Of a DNA stretch of 40,425 nt, positions 7,843 through 16,063 are shown one piece after another. Under the pieces are notes generated by a model. The model saw only the letters and a program-made list of their open reading frames with translations, had not been told where the DNA came from and did no database searches. Positions within the stretch are counted from its first letter, which is position 1. The number at the start of each line of letters is the position of its first letter. The position numbers were made by a program, and so were the translations under genes. Source of the stretch: an uncultured Lachnospiraceae bacterium (GTDB taxonomy: Bacteria; Bacillota; Clostridia; Lachnospirales; Lachnospiraceae); NCBI GenBank assembly GCA_947175055.1, contig CAMWLJ010000026.1, positions 1 to 40,425 of the forward strand, read 5' to 3'.

Positions 7843-8760
7843 ATGGATGCAATACAACAGAACCTGTTAGAGCAGGTGGCAGGACTGCATGAGATACCTG
7901 CCGGCGCTTATAATATCCGTGCCAACGGACAGATGGCTGCCAGAAATACGACGGCCAATATCGATATTACCACGAAGGAGGACTGCTCCGGTATTGATAT
8001 CCGGATCAAGCCCGGTACCAGGAACGAGAGTGTGCATATTCCGGTGGTGCTCAGCCAGAGTGGCTTAAAGGAGAGCGTTTACAATGACTTCTTTGTAGGG
8101 GAAGACGCGGATGTGACCATCATCGCCGGCTGCGGTATCCACAACAGTGGCGGCGGGACTTCGGAGCATTCGGGGATTCATAGATTTTTCGTGGAGAAGA
8201 ATGCGAAGGTCAGGTACGTGGAGAAACACTATGGCAGCGGGGACGGCAGCGGAGAGCGGCTAATGAACCCGACAACTGAGATTCACTTGGCCGAAGGGGC
8301 ATCGTTGGAGATGGATACGGTACAGATCAAGGGCATTGATTCCACCAAACGGGTCACCATGGCCAAAGTGGCCGCGAGAGCATCTCTGGTCATCAGGGAG
8401 AAGATCATGACCCATGGCAGACAGTATGCGGAGACGGATTTCAGCGTAGATATGGACGGAGACGATTCCAGTGTCAATCTGATCTCCCGGTCGGTCGCCA
8501 AGGAACATTCCAGACAGCTTTTCAAGAGCAGGATCGTGGGAAACAGTAAATGTCAGGGCCACAGCGAATGTGATGCTATCATCATGGATAATGCCAGTGT
8601 CAGCGCCATTCCGGAGTTGACAGCCAACAATATCGACGCAAACCTGATCCATGAGGCAGCGATCGGAAAGATCGCCGGGGAGCAGTTGATGAAGCTGATG
8701 ACGCTGGGCTTGACGGAGAAAGAAGCAGAGGAGCAGATCGTTAACGGATTTTTGAAATGA
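7843..8760 (+). CDS. sufB: Short SufB/SufD family Fe-S scaffold protein
   Basis: This 305-residue protein keeps the beta-helix core and C-terminal signature of SufB/SufD: NSKCQGHSECDAIIMDNA, then AIPELTANNIDANLIHEAAIGKIAGEQL and a closing GLTEKEAEEQIVNGFL. The family's functional Cys region (here KC/EC before DAIIMD) and His (HEAAIG) are present. At 305 residues it is much shorter than classical SufB (about 470) and lacks most of the N-terminal domain, so it may form a homodimer that replaces the SufB-SufD pair. It shares an ATGA overlap with the cardiolipin synthase gene. The symbol sufB is used for convenience; sufD would be equally defensible. Confidence 0.8.
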   Translation: MDAIQQNLLEQVAGLHEIPAGAYNIRANGQMAARNTTANIDITTKEDCSGIDIRIKPGTRNESVHIPVVLSQSGLKESVYNDFFVGEDADVTIIAGCGIHNSGGGTSEHSGIHRFFVEKNAKVRYVEKHYGSGDGSGERLMNPTTEIHLAEGASLEMDTVQIKGIDSTKRVTMAKVAARASLVIREKIMTHGRQYAETDFSVDMDGDDSSVNLISRSVAKEHSRQLFKSRIVGNSKCQGHSECDAIIMDNASVSAIPELTANNIDANLIHEAAIGKIAGEQLMKLMTLGLTEKEAEEQIVNGFLK

Positions 8761-10289
8761 GGAAATTTTTACATTATGCATTAAACAGACTGGTGATCAC
8801 TGCGCTTATCGTTCTTTTACAGGTAGCGTTTTTTATGGTAGAGATCGTTGTCTGGGGTAATTATTATGTGGAGATCGCGATGTGCCTGCGCCTGATCAGC
8901 TTTGGCGTTATCATTGCACTGATCATAAAGCAGGGTAATCCGGCGGTGAAGATGGCGTGGATCGTGCCGATCCTGTTGTTTCCGCTTTTCGGGGGTATTA
9001 TGTATCTTGCGCTGGGACATGTATTTCGGCCGAAACGGCTGTATATGGCCATGGCGCATACGGATGAACTTGTCAGGTCGAATCTGCAGCAGGATATAGA
9101 GGTCATGGACAGGCTTAAGGAAACGGATCCAGGGATCGCTAACCAATGTGATTATATTATGCGTTATGCGCATACTCCGGCCTGGGAGCATACAAGAGCG
9201 GATTACTATCCGGAGGGTTTCCCCTGGTGGCAGCAGCTCCTGAAAGATTTAGAGCAGGCGGAACGCTTTGTATTTCTGGAGTTTTTTATCCTGGGGGAAG
9301 GGACTATGTGGGATACCGTACTGGAGGTGCTGGAACGTAAAGTGAGGGCCGGTGTGGAAGTGCGGTTGATCTATGATGATGTGGGGAGCGTTTTTCTTCT
9401 GCCGAAGGAATACAATGAGATGATGGAGAAGAAAGGGATCAAGTGCGTTGCCTTTAACAGACTGGTCCCGTTTCTGGCTCTGGTGCTAAACAACAGAGAC
9501 CACCGGAAGATCGTGGTGATCGACGGAAAGGTCGGCTATACCGGCGGCATCAACATGTCGGATGAATATATCAACTATAAGAAAACTCACGGCGATCACT
9601 GGAAGGATGCAGGAATCCGCATTGAGGGGGACGCAGTGTGGAATTTTACGGTCATGTTCCTGCAGATGTGGAATATGTCCCGCCATACGGAAGAGTATTA
9701 TGGTAAGTACCGGTACCGGTTCACAGACAGGCCGGCGTCAGCGGGAATCGTACAACCGTATATGGATACGCCGTTGGATGAAGAGACGGTGGGGGAGAAT
9801 GTCTATCTGAATATGATTGGCGCAGCCAAGAAATATCTCTATATCTTTACGCCATATCTGGTAACGGACAATGAGATGCATACGGCTTTAAAGCTGGCCG
9901 CGAAGCGGGGGGTGGATGTGCGTATCGTAACGCCCGGCACGCCGGACAAGAAGACGATCTATTGGCTCACACAGTCCAATTATCAGAGCCTGATCGAGGC
10001 CGGCGTCAGTATCTATCAGTATGCACCTGGATTTATCCATTCTAAGTGTGTGCTCTGTGACGACGAGACGGCGGTGGTGGGCAGTATCAACTTCGATTAC
10101 AGGAGTTTCTGCCATCATTTTGAATGTGGTGTCTTTCTGTACAGGGCATCTATGATCAAAGATCTGAAAAGAGATATGGAGGAGACATTTAAGGTGTCTG
10201 AGCAGATCACATTGGAGTGGTGTAAGAAAAAATTCGTGAAGACCAATGTGATCGGCCCGTTTTTGAAGCTGTTTTCACCGTTATTATAG
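8757..10289 (+). CDS. cls: Cardiolipin synthase (phospholipase D superfamily)
   Basis: This 510-residue membrane enzyme starts with two transmembrane segments (about residues 10-55 and 65-85), the PLDc_N pattern with WIVPILLFPLFGGIMYLALG. It carries two HKD catalytic motifs: HRKIVVIDGKVGYTGGIN (His about residue 249) and HSKCVLCDDETAVVGSINFDYRS (His about residue 428). It condenses two phosphatidylglycerol molecules, or related phospholipids, into cardiolipin at the membrane. The start codon overlaps the suf gene stop (ATGA), so it is translationally coupled to Fe-S assembly, an odd pairing. A PlsC-like acyltransferase follows 85 bases later, which keeps the lipid theme. Length is normal for the family. 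Confidence 0.92.
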   Translation: MRKFLHYALNRLVITALIVLLQVAFFMVEIVVWGNYYVEIAMCLRLISFGVIIALIIKQGNPAVKMAWIVPILLFPLFGGIMYLALGHVFRPKRLYMAMAHTDELVRSNLQQDIEVMDRLKETDPGIANQCDYIMRYAHTPAWEHTRADYYPEGFPWWQQLLKDLEQAERFVFLEFFILGEGTMWDTVLEVLERKVRAGVEVRLIYDDVGSVFLLPKEYNEMMEKKGIKCVAFNRLVPFLALVLNNRDHRKIVVIDGKVGYTGGINMSDEYINYKKTHGDHWKDAGIRIEGDAVWNFTVMFLQMWNMSRHTEEYYGKYRYRFTDRPASAGIVQPYMDTPLDEETVGENVYLNMIGAAKKYLYIFTPYLVTDNEMHTALKLAAKRGVDVRIVTPGTPDKKTIYWLTQSNYQSLIEAGVSIYQYAPGFIHSKCVLCDDETAVVGSINFDYRSFCHHFECGVFLYRASMIKDLKRDMEETFKVSEQITLEWCKKKFVKTNVIGPFLKLFSPLL

Positions 10290-10374
10290 AAAGATTTCGG
10301 AATCTCTATTACACAGGCCCTGCAGCAGTGCCAAGTTAAGATGAGTGAGTCTATAGAAAAGGTAGTGGAAAGTT

Positions 10375-11091
10375 ATGTTACGTTTTATACAGGTCATTGT
10401 ATGTAATCTGCCCAGACTTTATATGATACCCAAGATGGCTTACAAGGCCAGACACGGGGAGAAATATTCAGAAGAGGACTGTTACCGGTATGCGCAGCTT
10501 GCGATTCGGCGCATGATGAAGGCAGGACACATAACGACGGAGAAATATGGTATGGAGCATCTGCCCCAGGAGGGCGGCTATATGCTGTTTCCCAATCATC
10601 AGGGGAAATATGATGCGCTGGGTATCATGTACGCTCACGAGAAACCCTGTTCGGTGGTGATCGACGATGTCAGATCTCATGGCATTCTGGTGAAGCAGTT
10701 TATCGATATGATCCATGGAAAAAGGCTGGTCAAAGACGATCTGAGGCAGTCGATGAGAATCATCAGGGAACTGGCGGAAGATACGAAAAACGGGCGCAGA
10801 TTTATCATCTTTCCGGAAGGAGGATATTACAAGAATCATAATACCGTGGGAGAATTTAAGGCAGGCAGTTTCAAGAGTGCCGTGAAGGCGAAGGTGCCTA
10901 TCATTCCGGTAGCGCTGATCGATTCTTACAAAGCTTTTGAGGAATGGACTTTGAAGCCTGTGGTAACGCAGGTGCATTTCCTGCAGGCGATCCCTTACGA
11001 CGAATATAAGAATCTGTCAACGATGCAGATCGCGGTTATGGTAAGGAATAGGATCGTCAATACGATTCAGGAGGTATTAAGTTTGGCTTGA
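10375..11091 (+). CDS. 1-acyl-sn-glycerol-3-phosphate acyltransferase-like protein
   Basis: This 238-residue protein has the acyltransferase block I, FPNHQGKYDALG, with the catalytic HX4D pair at His75 and Asp80. Block III appears as IIFPEGGYYKN (Glu148), where the usual EGT is EGG. A hydrophobic stretch at the N-terminus (RFIQVIVCNLPRLYMI) could lie on the membrane. Block IV-like PIIPVALIDSYKAF follows. It should transfer an acyl chain to lysophosphatidic acid or a similar acceptor in phospholipid synthesis. Its neighbour cls acts in the same pathway. The substrate is inferred from the family; plsC is the obvious name but paralogues with other acceptors exist. Confidence 0.82.
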   Translation: MLRFIQVIVCNLPRLYMIPKMAYKARHGEKYSEEDCYRYAQLAIRRMMKAGHITTEKYGMEHLPQEGGYMLFPNHQGKYDALGIMYAHEKPCSVVIDDVRSHGILVKQFIDMIHGKRLVKDDLRQSMRIIRELAEDTKNGRRFIIFPEGGYYKNHNTVGEFKAGSFKSAVKAKVPIIPVALIDSYKAFEEWTLKPVVTQVHFLQAIPYDEYKNLSTMQIAVMVRNRIVNTIQEVLSLA

Positions 11092-11106
11092 TTCGCACAT
11101 CATGAT

Positions 11107-11160
11107 TTGGACGCCGATGCACGTGGTAAGAAACGTACATCGGCGTCCAATTTATATTTT
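11107..11160 (+). terminator. Strong terminator between convergent genes
   Basis: TTGGACGCCGATG (11107-11119) pairs perfectly with CATCGGCGTCCAA (11138-11150), a 13-bp stem. It continues inward as ACGT/ACGT after one mismatch and is followed by TTTATATTTT on the plus strand. The T-rich side serves the PlsC-like gene. On the minus strand the hairpin lies directly after the tmcAL stop but lacks a good T tract, so termination there may be weaker. Confidence 0.85.
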
Positions 11161-12393
11161 GAGAATAGGCCTTGTGTATTCATTCCCATCATAGGGTGTG
11201 TCAGGGAATTTGTTCTGTACCAGGCTGTGGTAGATCTGGCTGGCGTAAATATCCTTGGCAAGCAGTTTCCTGCCGTTCTCCGGCAGCAACGCGTCCGCGT
11301 CAGACAGCTGGCTGAGCAGTGGTATGCTGCCATGAGCCTTGATAGCGGTCAGAAGCGGTGTGGCATCATGACGGAAACCAAGTATACGAGCGTAGTAAAT
11401 ATAATCCTCGTCTTGGAAGGTAAGAAGGTCTTCCTTCCTGATCTGCAGCAGAATGTGCATCAGGCTTCTGGCGATGCGGGTGTATGTGCGGTTCTTGGTC
11501 TTCAGCTTCTCACAGAAATCTGTAAAACCTCGGAACGACGGCAGCATATTCGTAATGCGGTCTGACAGGTCCTGATCGATATCGGGATGGCTTGTGTAGC
11601 CTTCCGGCTGCTCCGACAGCAACTGATAGTGCAGCGGCAGAGAAAAATCATCGGCATGGATCGGGCAGGATCTGCCGAATTGTGAAGAAAGCAGGTCAAA
11701 GGCCACCGATGGCATCAACTTCGTGACTTCTGAAAGATTACCGGATGCATCGATGGCTTCTCTGATCGCCAACGCAGAGCAAAAGGTATTTAGCAGACTG
11801 GCATCATGGTAAGAACTTCCGGCCCGATGAGTAGTATAAGGCTTGATGTTGCTGTTACGTCTGGAAAGTGCCTTGCAGTACTCGATCCCCAGGATATTGT
11901 TGGAGGTCGTCATGACATGCATATAGGGGGTAAGGTGAGGGGCGCTTGCGCGCAGCGCAGCATTTCTGGCACTTGGGTAGGCATAGCCCATCCGCAGATG
12001 CCTGTCCAAGGCTTCCTTGAATACATGATCCTCCGCCAGCAGGCTGTCGGCGAATTCCGACAGGATAGAAATATCTCCGCATTCGCTGCCGAAACAAAGC
12101 GTATCCACGATCCCCAGTCTGTCGAAAAGGGCAACGGCTCCAGAAGCGAAATATTCTGCACTGCCCAGTGCGTAGTAGACAGGCAGTTCCAGTACCAGAT
12201 CGGCACCGCCCTTAAGCGCGGTCTCGGCACGCAGATACTTGTCTGCCAGTGCAGGGGCCCCGCGCTGTACGAAATCGCCGCACATGGCAATGATGCAGTA
12301 ATCAGCCCCAGTCATTTCTTTTGCTTTTGCGATCTGATAGGCATGTCCATTGTGAAACGGATTGTATTCTGCAATGATACCTACTGTTTTCAT
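11152..12393 (-). CDS. tmcAL: tRNA(Met) cytidine acetate ligase TmcAL (YlbM family)
   Basis: This 413-residue minus-strand protein opens with GIIAEYNPFHNGHAYQI, whose HNGH (residues 14-17) is the HxGH nucleotidyltransferase motif. CGDFVQRGAPALADKYLRAE, LVLELPVYYALGSAEYFASGAV and CFGSECGD follow, all typical of the YlbM/TmcAL family. In Bacillus subtilis the enzyme uses ATP and acetate to make N4-acetylcytidine at the wobble position of elongator tRNA-Met. An AAGGGG lies upstream of the start on the minus strand. It is divergent from pta and near yceD-rpmF, a neighbourhood also seen in Bacillus (ylbM-ylbN-rpmF). Length is normal. Confidence 0.92.
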   Translation of the reverse strand: MKTVGIIAEYNPFHNGHAYQIAKAKEMTGADYCIIAMCGDFVQRGAPALADKYLRAETALKGGADLVLELPVYYALGSAEYFASGAVALFDRLGIVDTLCFGSECGDISILSEFADSLLAEDHVFKEALDRHLRMGYAYPSARNAALRASAPHLTPYMHVMTTSNNILGIEYCKALSRRNSNIKPYTTHRAGSSYHDASLLNTFCSALAIREAIDASGNLSEVTKLMPSVAFDLLSSQFGRSCPIHADDFSLPLHYQLLSEQPEGYTSHPDIDQDLSDRITNMLPSFRGFTDFCEKLKTKNRTYTRIARSLMHILLQIRKEDLLTFQDEDYIYYARILGFRHDATPLLTAIKAHGSIPLLSQLSDADALLPENGRKLLAKDIYASQIYHSLVQNKFPDTPYDGNEYTRPILKI

Positions 12394-12514
12394 GATCAGT
12401 TACCCCTTTTACTTGTGAAAGCATTACAACGAGTTCCCCTGTTAAATATAATTTTATCATAAATATTTTTTTTTGCACGCTGTAAATGGAAAAAGATTAA
12501 AATAAGTTTGTATC

Positions 12515-12543
12515 TTGTATACAGGGCATTCTTTTTGTATAAT
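12515..12543 (+). promoter_or_regulatory. Sigma-A type promoter for pta
   Basis: TTGTAT (12515-12520), a 17-base spacer and a perfect TATAAT (12538-12543). It stands in the ~200-base AT-rich gap between divergent tmcAL and pta, with the pta start ~55 bases downstream. The -35 matches only the TTG core. Confidence 0.6.
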
Positions 12544-12596
12544 TAGTTTACTGGTGTTTAGAAAAGCTATCGTAATACATATAAGGAGGGTACAGT

Positions 12597-13598
12597 ATGT
12601 CTTATATCGATCTAATGAAGGAGAAGGCAAGGAGTGACAAGAAAACGATCGTCCTGCCGGAGACCAATGACAAGAGGACGCTGATCGCGGCGGCCAGTAT
12701 TCTGAAAGAAGAGATTGCTGATATCATCATGATCGGCAATGAAGAGAAGATCATGGATGGTGCCGGCTGGCTGGAGGTGGAATTGGACGGTGTTACGATC
12801 ATCGACCCCGAGAAGACGGACAAGCTGGACGGCTATGTAAATATTCTATATGAGACGAGGAAGAACAAAGGAATGACGCCGGAGAAGGCGCGGGAGATAT
12901 TGTTAAATGATTATCTGACTTTCGGTGTTGTGATGGTCAAAGCCAACGATGCGGACGGTATGGTGGCTGGTGCCTGTCATGCTACGGCAGATACGCTGCG
13001 GCCGGCCCTGCAGATCTTGAAGACAGCGCCGGGTGTAAAGCTGGTATCCGGCTTCTTTATTCTGGATGTGCCAGACTGCACCTTTGGGGAGAAGGGCACA
13101 TTCCTTTTTGCAGACTGCGGTTTAAATCAGGATCCGACGGCAGAAGAGCTGGCGGCCATCGCCGACACTTCGGCTAAGAGTTTTAAGAGTCTGGTGGGAG
13201 CCAAGCCGATCATTGCCATGCTGTCTCACTCCACGAAAGGCAGCGCCAAACATCCACTGGTAGACAAGATGGTGGAGGCGACCCGTATCGCCCATGAGCA
13301 GTATCCGCATCTGTGTATTGACGGGGAATTGCAGACAGATGCGGCTCTTGTGCCTCATGTGGCTAAATCTAAGGCACCAGGCAGCGAGGTGGCGGGTAAG
13401 GCCAACGTGCTGATCTTCCCGAATCTGGATTGTGGTAATATCGGATATAAGCTGGTACAGCGCCTGGGCAAGGCGGAGGCTTACGGTCCCATGTTACAGG
13501 GAATCGCGAAGCCGGTCAACGACCTTTCTCGAGGCTGCTCTTGGCAGGATATTGTTGGCGTGGTGGCGCTGACAGCAGTACAGGCACAGCTGGCATAA
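12597..13598 (+). CDS. pta: Phosphate acetyltransferase
   Basis: This 333-residue protein matches the catalytic PTA domain throughout: KTIVLPETNDKRTLIAAASIL near the start, MVAGACHATADTLRPALQI, SGFFILDVPD, IAMLSHSTKGSAKHPLVDKM and the closing ANVLIFPNLDCGNIGYKLVQRLGKAEAYGPMLQGIAKPVNDLSRGCSW region. It interconverts acetyl-CoA and acetyl phosphate, the first step of acetate formation for ATP. Length fits the short type without an N-terminal regulatory domain. AAGGAGG (12583-12589) sits seven bases before the ATG. Acetate kinase, usually the next gene, is absent here: yceD follows directly. Confidence 0.95.
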   Translation: MSYIDLMKEKARSDKKTIVLPETNDKRTLIAAASILKEEIADIIMIGNEEKIMDGAGWLEVELDGVTIIDPEKTDKLDGYVNILYETRKNKGMTPEKAREILLNDYLTFGVVMVKANDADGMVAGACHATADTLRPALQILKTAPGVKLVSGFFILDVPDCTFGEKGTFLFADCGLNQDPTAEELAAIADTSAKSFKSLVGAKPIIAMLSHSTKGSAKHPLVDKMVEATRIAHEQYPHLCIDGELQTDAALVPHVAKSKAPGSEVAGKANVLIFPNLDCGNIGYKLVQRLGKAEAYGPMLQGIAKPVNDLSRGCSWQDIVGVVALTAVQAQLA

Positions 13599-13606
13599 AA
13601 TTTTTG

Positions 13607-13635
13607 TTGACAAACCTGCAGCCCATGGGTATAAT
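13607..13635 (+). promoter_or_regulatory. Perfect-consensus sigma-A promoter for yceD-rpmF
   Basis: TTGACA (13607-13612), exactly 17 bases, then TATAAT (13630-13635). All 12 hexamer positions match the housekeeping consensus. It begins nine bases after the pta stop, and the predicted transcript starts near 13642, about 20 bases before the yceD ATG, with AGGAG at 13651-13655. This implies strong constitutive expression of the L32 gene pair independent of pta. Confidence 0.88.
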
Positions 13636-13661
13636 TGTTTGAGTGTGGATAGGAGTCAACT

Positions 13662-14183
13662 ATGTTCGTGAATTTAACTGAGGTGTTACTCAATGAGGGC
13701 AGAGTAGTCACGATGCAGGCTGAGCCGGAGATCAGACAGATCATGATCGGTAGAGAGACATTCCCGGTGAGTAGTATAACACCTTTTGGCTTGACCTTTA
13801 CGAATCTCGAGAAGGGTAAGGCACGGGTGGAAGTGGAAGGGAAGATCATATTCTCTACCTGCTGCAGCAGATGCCTGAAGGAAGTGGACACGGCACTGGA
13901 ACTTGCAATCGACAGGACGGTGTTTGCTCCGGACAGGGTGCCTTCGACAGAGGACGACGATCAGGAGTATATGAACGGTTATCAGATGGATATAGAAGAA
14001 CTGCTCTGCAATGAAATTGTGATCAACTGGCCTATGAAGATTCTGTGCAGGCCGGACTGCCACGGCATATGCCGCCAGTGTGGACAGGATCTGAATACGG
14101 GAACATGTGATTGTGACACGTTTGTTCCTGATCCCAGGATGGCAGTAATAAAAGATATCTTTAACGGGAGTAAGGAGGTGTGA
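13662..14183 (+). CDS. yceD: YceD/DUF177 family protein (YlbN)
   Basis: This 173-residue protein has the DUF177 pattern with cysteine pairs: CSRCLKEV in the middle, then CRPDCHGICRQCGQDLNTGTCDC near the C-terminus, probably a zinc site. The family is almost always encoded directly before rpmF and has been linked to rRNA or large-subunit maturation, although its biochemistry is poorly known. The start at 13662 has AGGAG six bases upstream and lies just after the consensus promoter. The rpmF start lies five bases after its stop, and the rpmF RBS is inside the end of this gene, so the two are coupled. Confidence 0.88.
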   Translation: MFVNLTEVLLNEGRVVTMQAEPEIRQIMIGRETFPVSSITPFGLTFTNLEKGKARVEVEGKIIFSTCCSRCLKEVDTALELAIDRTVFAPDRVPSTEDDDQEYMNGYQMDIEELLCNEIVINWPMKILCRPDCHGICRQCGQDLNTGTCDCDTFVPDPRMAVIKDIFNGSKEV

Positions 14184-14187
14184 GACG

Positions 14188-14367
14188 ATGTCAATCTGTC
14201 CTAAGAACAAATCTTCCAAAGGAAGAAGAGACAGGAGAAGAGCAAACTGGAAAATGACTGCCCCTACATTGGTTAAGTGCAGTAAGTGCGGTGCGCTCAT
14301 GGTACCCCACAGAGTATGTAAGAAATGTGGCACATACAACAAAAAAGAAATTATCGCAGTTGATTAA
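14188..14367 (+). CDS. rpmF: 50S ribosomal protein L32
   Basis: This 59-residue protein begins MSICPKNKSSKGRRDRRRAN and carries the L32 zinc ribbon, CSKCG and CKKCG, separated by ~10 residues (ALMVPHRV). It is a structural protein of the large ribosomal subunit and the four cysteines should bind zinc. GGAGG at 14174-14178, overlapping the end of yceD, is its RBS. A terminator follows shortly after the stop. Length and basic composition are exactly those of the family. Confidence 0.96.
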   Translation: MSICPKNKSSKGRRDRRRANWKMTAPTLVKCSKCGALMVPHRVCKKCGTYNKKEIIAVD

Positions 14368-14386
14368 TGCGGGTGATAGGAGAGAG

Positions 14387-14430
14387 ATCAAGGGATTGTA
14401 GAATATATGATTCCTTGATTTCTTTATTTA
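14387..14430 (+). terminator. Intrinsic terminator after rpmF
   Basis: ATCAAGGGA (14387-14395) pairs with TTCCTTGAT (14411-14419) with one G-T wobble, followed by a T-rich run to about 14429. It ends the yceD-rpmF transcript. The rest of the gap to plsX holds the promoter below and no gene I can support. Confidence 0.75.
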
Positions 14431-14540
14431 TGAGATTAATGAAATTTATGCGAGATAAAGAAGGGTAGCCGTTAAGAAGCGTCGGATGTAGAACAGACGC
14501 TTTCATGACCGGGTCAGGAGGGAATGGTTACCTTTTATCA

Positions 14541-14569
14541 TAGACTTTGCTTTTGGCATATGGTATACT
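14541..14569 (+). promoter_or_regulatory. Extended -10 promoter for plsX
   Basis: TAGACT (14541-14546), 17 bases, TATACT (14564-14569) preceded by TGG, an extended -10. It lies ~100 bases before plsX and after the rpmF terminator. Because the downstream genes are tightly packed, it probably also transcribes acpP. Confidence 0.5.
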
Positions 14570-14667
14570 GAGTGTATTCTGGTGGTTTTATTTGCGACTG
14601 AAGTTGATCTAACAGACATTGATAAGATGAAAGAATAGACAGGCAGAAACTGATATGAGGTGTGGTT

Positions 14668-15696
14668 ATGAGCGAATATATTAAAGTGGCAGTGGACGCG
14701 ATGGGCGGTGATAACGCTCCACGGGAGATCGTGAAAGGGGCGGTGGAGGCTGTCAACGAGAGCAATAAGGTCAAGGTATATCTGGTCGGAGTGAAAGAGG
14801 CCGTGGAGAAAGAATTGTCCGGTCATACATATCCGAAGGAACAGATCGAGGTAGTACATGCCTCTGAGATCATAGAGACGGCGGAACCGCCCGTGATGGC
14901 GATCCGCAAGAAGAAGGATTCTTCTCTGGTACGGGCATTGAACTTGGTCAAGGACGGCACTTGCGACGCCTATGTATCGGCAGGGAGCACGGGAGCCACG
15001 TTGGTAGGCGGACAGGTGATCGTCGGTCGTATCAAGGGGGTGGAGAGACCGCCCCTTGCACCATTGATCCCGACGGCTACGGGGTGTTCACTCTTGATCG
15101 ACTGCGGTGCCAATGTTGATGCCAGACCCTCCCACCTGGTTCAGTTTGCCAAGATGGGTTCCGTCTATATGGAGAACGTGATGGGCATCAGGAATCCGAA
15201 AGTAGGGATCGTGAATATCGGTGCGGAGGAAGAGAAAGGGAATGCCCTGGTCAAAGAGACTTTTCCGCTCCTCAAGAATTGTCCGGATATCAACTTTATC
15301 GGCAGCGTGGAGGCAAGAGATATCCCGGCAGGTGCGGCAGATGTAGTAGTGTGTGAGGCTTTTACGGGGAATGTCATCCTGAAGACCTACGAAGGTGTGG
15401 GTGCTACGCTGCTCTCGAAGGTGAAAGAAGGCATGATGACCAGCCTGCGCAGTAAGATAGGCGCACTCCTCGTGAAACCGGCCTTGAAGCAGACGCTTAA
15501 GGCTTTTGACCTGGAGCAGTACGGTGGCGCGCCGATGCTGGGACTGAAGGGTCTGGTAGTCAAAACCCACGGCAGCTCCAAATCTATAGAGATCAAGAAT
15601 TCCATACTACAATGTATCACCTTTACCGAACAGCGAATCAGCGAGAAGATCAGACAGATGCTGCAAAGTGACGGGATCGTGTCCGGGGAGCAGTAA
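14668..15696 (+). CDS. plsX: Phosphate acyltransferase PlsX
   Basis: This 342-residue soluble enzyme starts IKVAVDAMGGDNAPREIVKGAV, the PlsX hallmark. AGSTGATLVGG, CGANVDARPSHLVQFAKMG, NIGAEEEKGN and CEAFTGNVILKTYEGVG follow. It converts acyl-ACP to acyl phosphate for PlsY, the first committed step of phosphatidate synthesis in most Gram-positives. I choose ATG 14668, with GAGGTG five bases upstream, over the in-frame GTG at 14662. acpP, encoding the acyl carrier of its substrate, follows after ~78 bases. Length is normal. Confidence 0.95.
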   Translation: MSEYIKVAVDAMGGDNAPREIVKGAVEAVNESNKVKVYLVGVKEAVEKELSGHTYPKEQIEVVHASEIIETAEPPVMAIRKKKDSSLVRALNLVKDGTCDAYVSAGSTGATLVGGQVIVGRIKGVERPPLAPLIPTATGCSLLIDCGANVDARPSHLVQFAKMGSVYMENVMGIRNPKVGIVNIGAEEEKGNALVKETFPLLKNCPDINFIGSVEARDIPAGAADVVVCEAFTGNVILKTYEGVGATLLSKVKEGMMTSLRSKIGALLVKPALKQTLKAFDLEQYGGAPMLGLKGLVVKTHGSSKSIEIKNSILQCITFTEQRISEKIRQMLQSDGIVSGEQ

Positions 15697-15774
15697 GAGC
15701 GCGCGTATCTGTGACGGGACGATATGGGCGCAGATAAGAGACAAACGAGAAGGTGAAAGGGGTAAACTGTCAGC

Positions 15775-16002
15775 ATGGAATTTGAGAAGTTAAAAGAAGC
15801 GATTGCAGATATATTGAATGTGGACCCGAACGAGGTTACAGAAGAAACGACTTTTACGGAGGATTTGGGGGCGGATTCTCTTGATGTCTACCAGATCGTG
15901 ATGAAGATTGAGGAGGCATTCGAGATTGAGATCCCGGCCGAGACGATCAAAGAGATCTCGACGGTGGGAGAAGCCGTCCTGGTGATCAGGAATTGTATCT
16001 AA
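15775..16002 (+). CDS. acpP: Acyl carrier protein
   Basis: This 75-residue acidic helical protein has the attachment motif GADSLD. Ser35 should carry the 4'-phosphopantetheine arm that holds growing acyl chains in fatty acid synthesis. FEKLKEAIADILNVDPNEVTEETTF and IEEAFEIEIPAETIKEISTVGEAV are typical of AcpP. The last residues (VLVIRNCI, with a terminal Cys) differ from the usual C-terminus. It lies between plsX and rnc, a common placement. A strong terminator follows 16 bases after the stop. Confidence 0.93.
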   Translation: MEFEKLKEAIADILNVDPNEVTEETTFTEDLGADSLDVYQIVMKIEEAFEIEIPAETIKEISTVGEAVLVIRNCI

Positions 16003-16018
16003 AAAGTGTAAAACGGGA

Positions 16019-16046
16019 AGCCCTTTTATCATGAAAGGGCTTTTTA
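16019..16046 (+). terminator. Intrinsic terminator after acpP
   Basis: AGCCCTTT (16019-16026) pairs perfectly with AAAGGGCT (16034-16041) around a seven-base loop, followed by a run of five T. It would partly uncouple abundant acpP transcript from rnc-smc. It also rules out the upstream ATG at 16031 as the rnc start. Confidence 0.85.
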
Positions 16047-16063
16047 AATGCAGGAGGATTCTT

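Noticed and set aside
11806-12462. Plus-strand open frames opposite tmcAL
   Set aside because: The minus-strand TmcAL protein has full family motifs across this region, and the plus-strand frames have none and no RBS.
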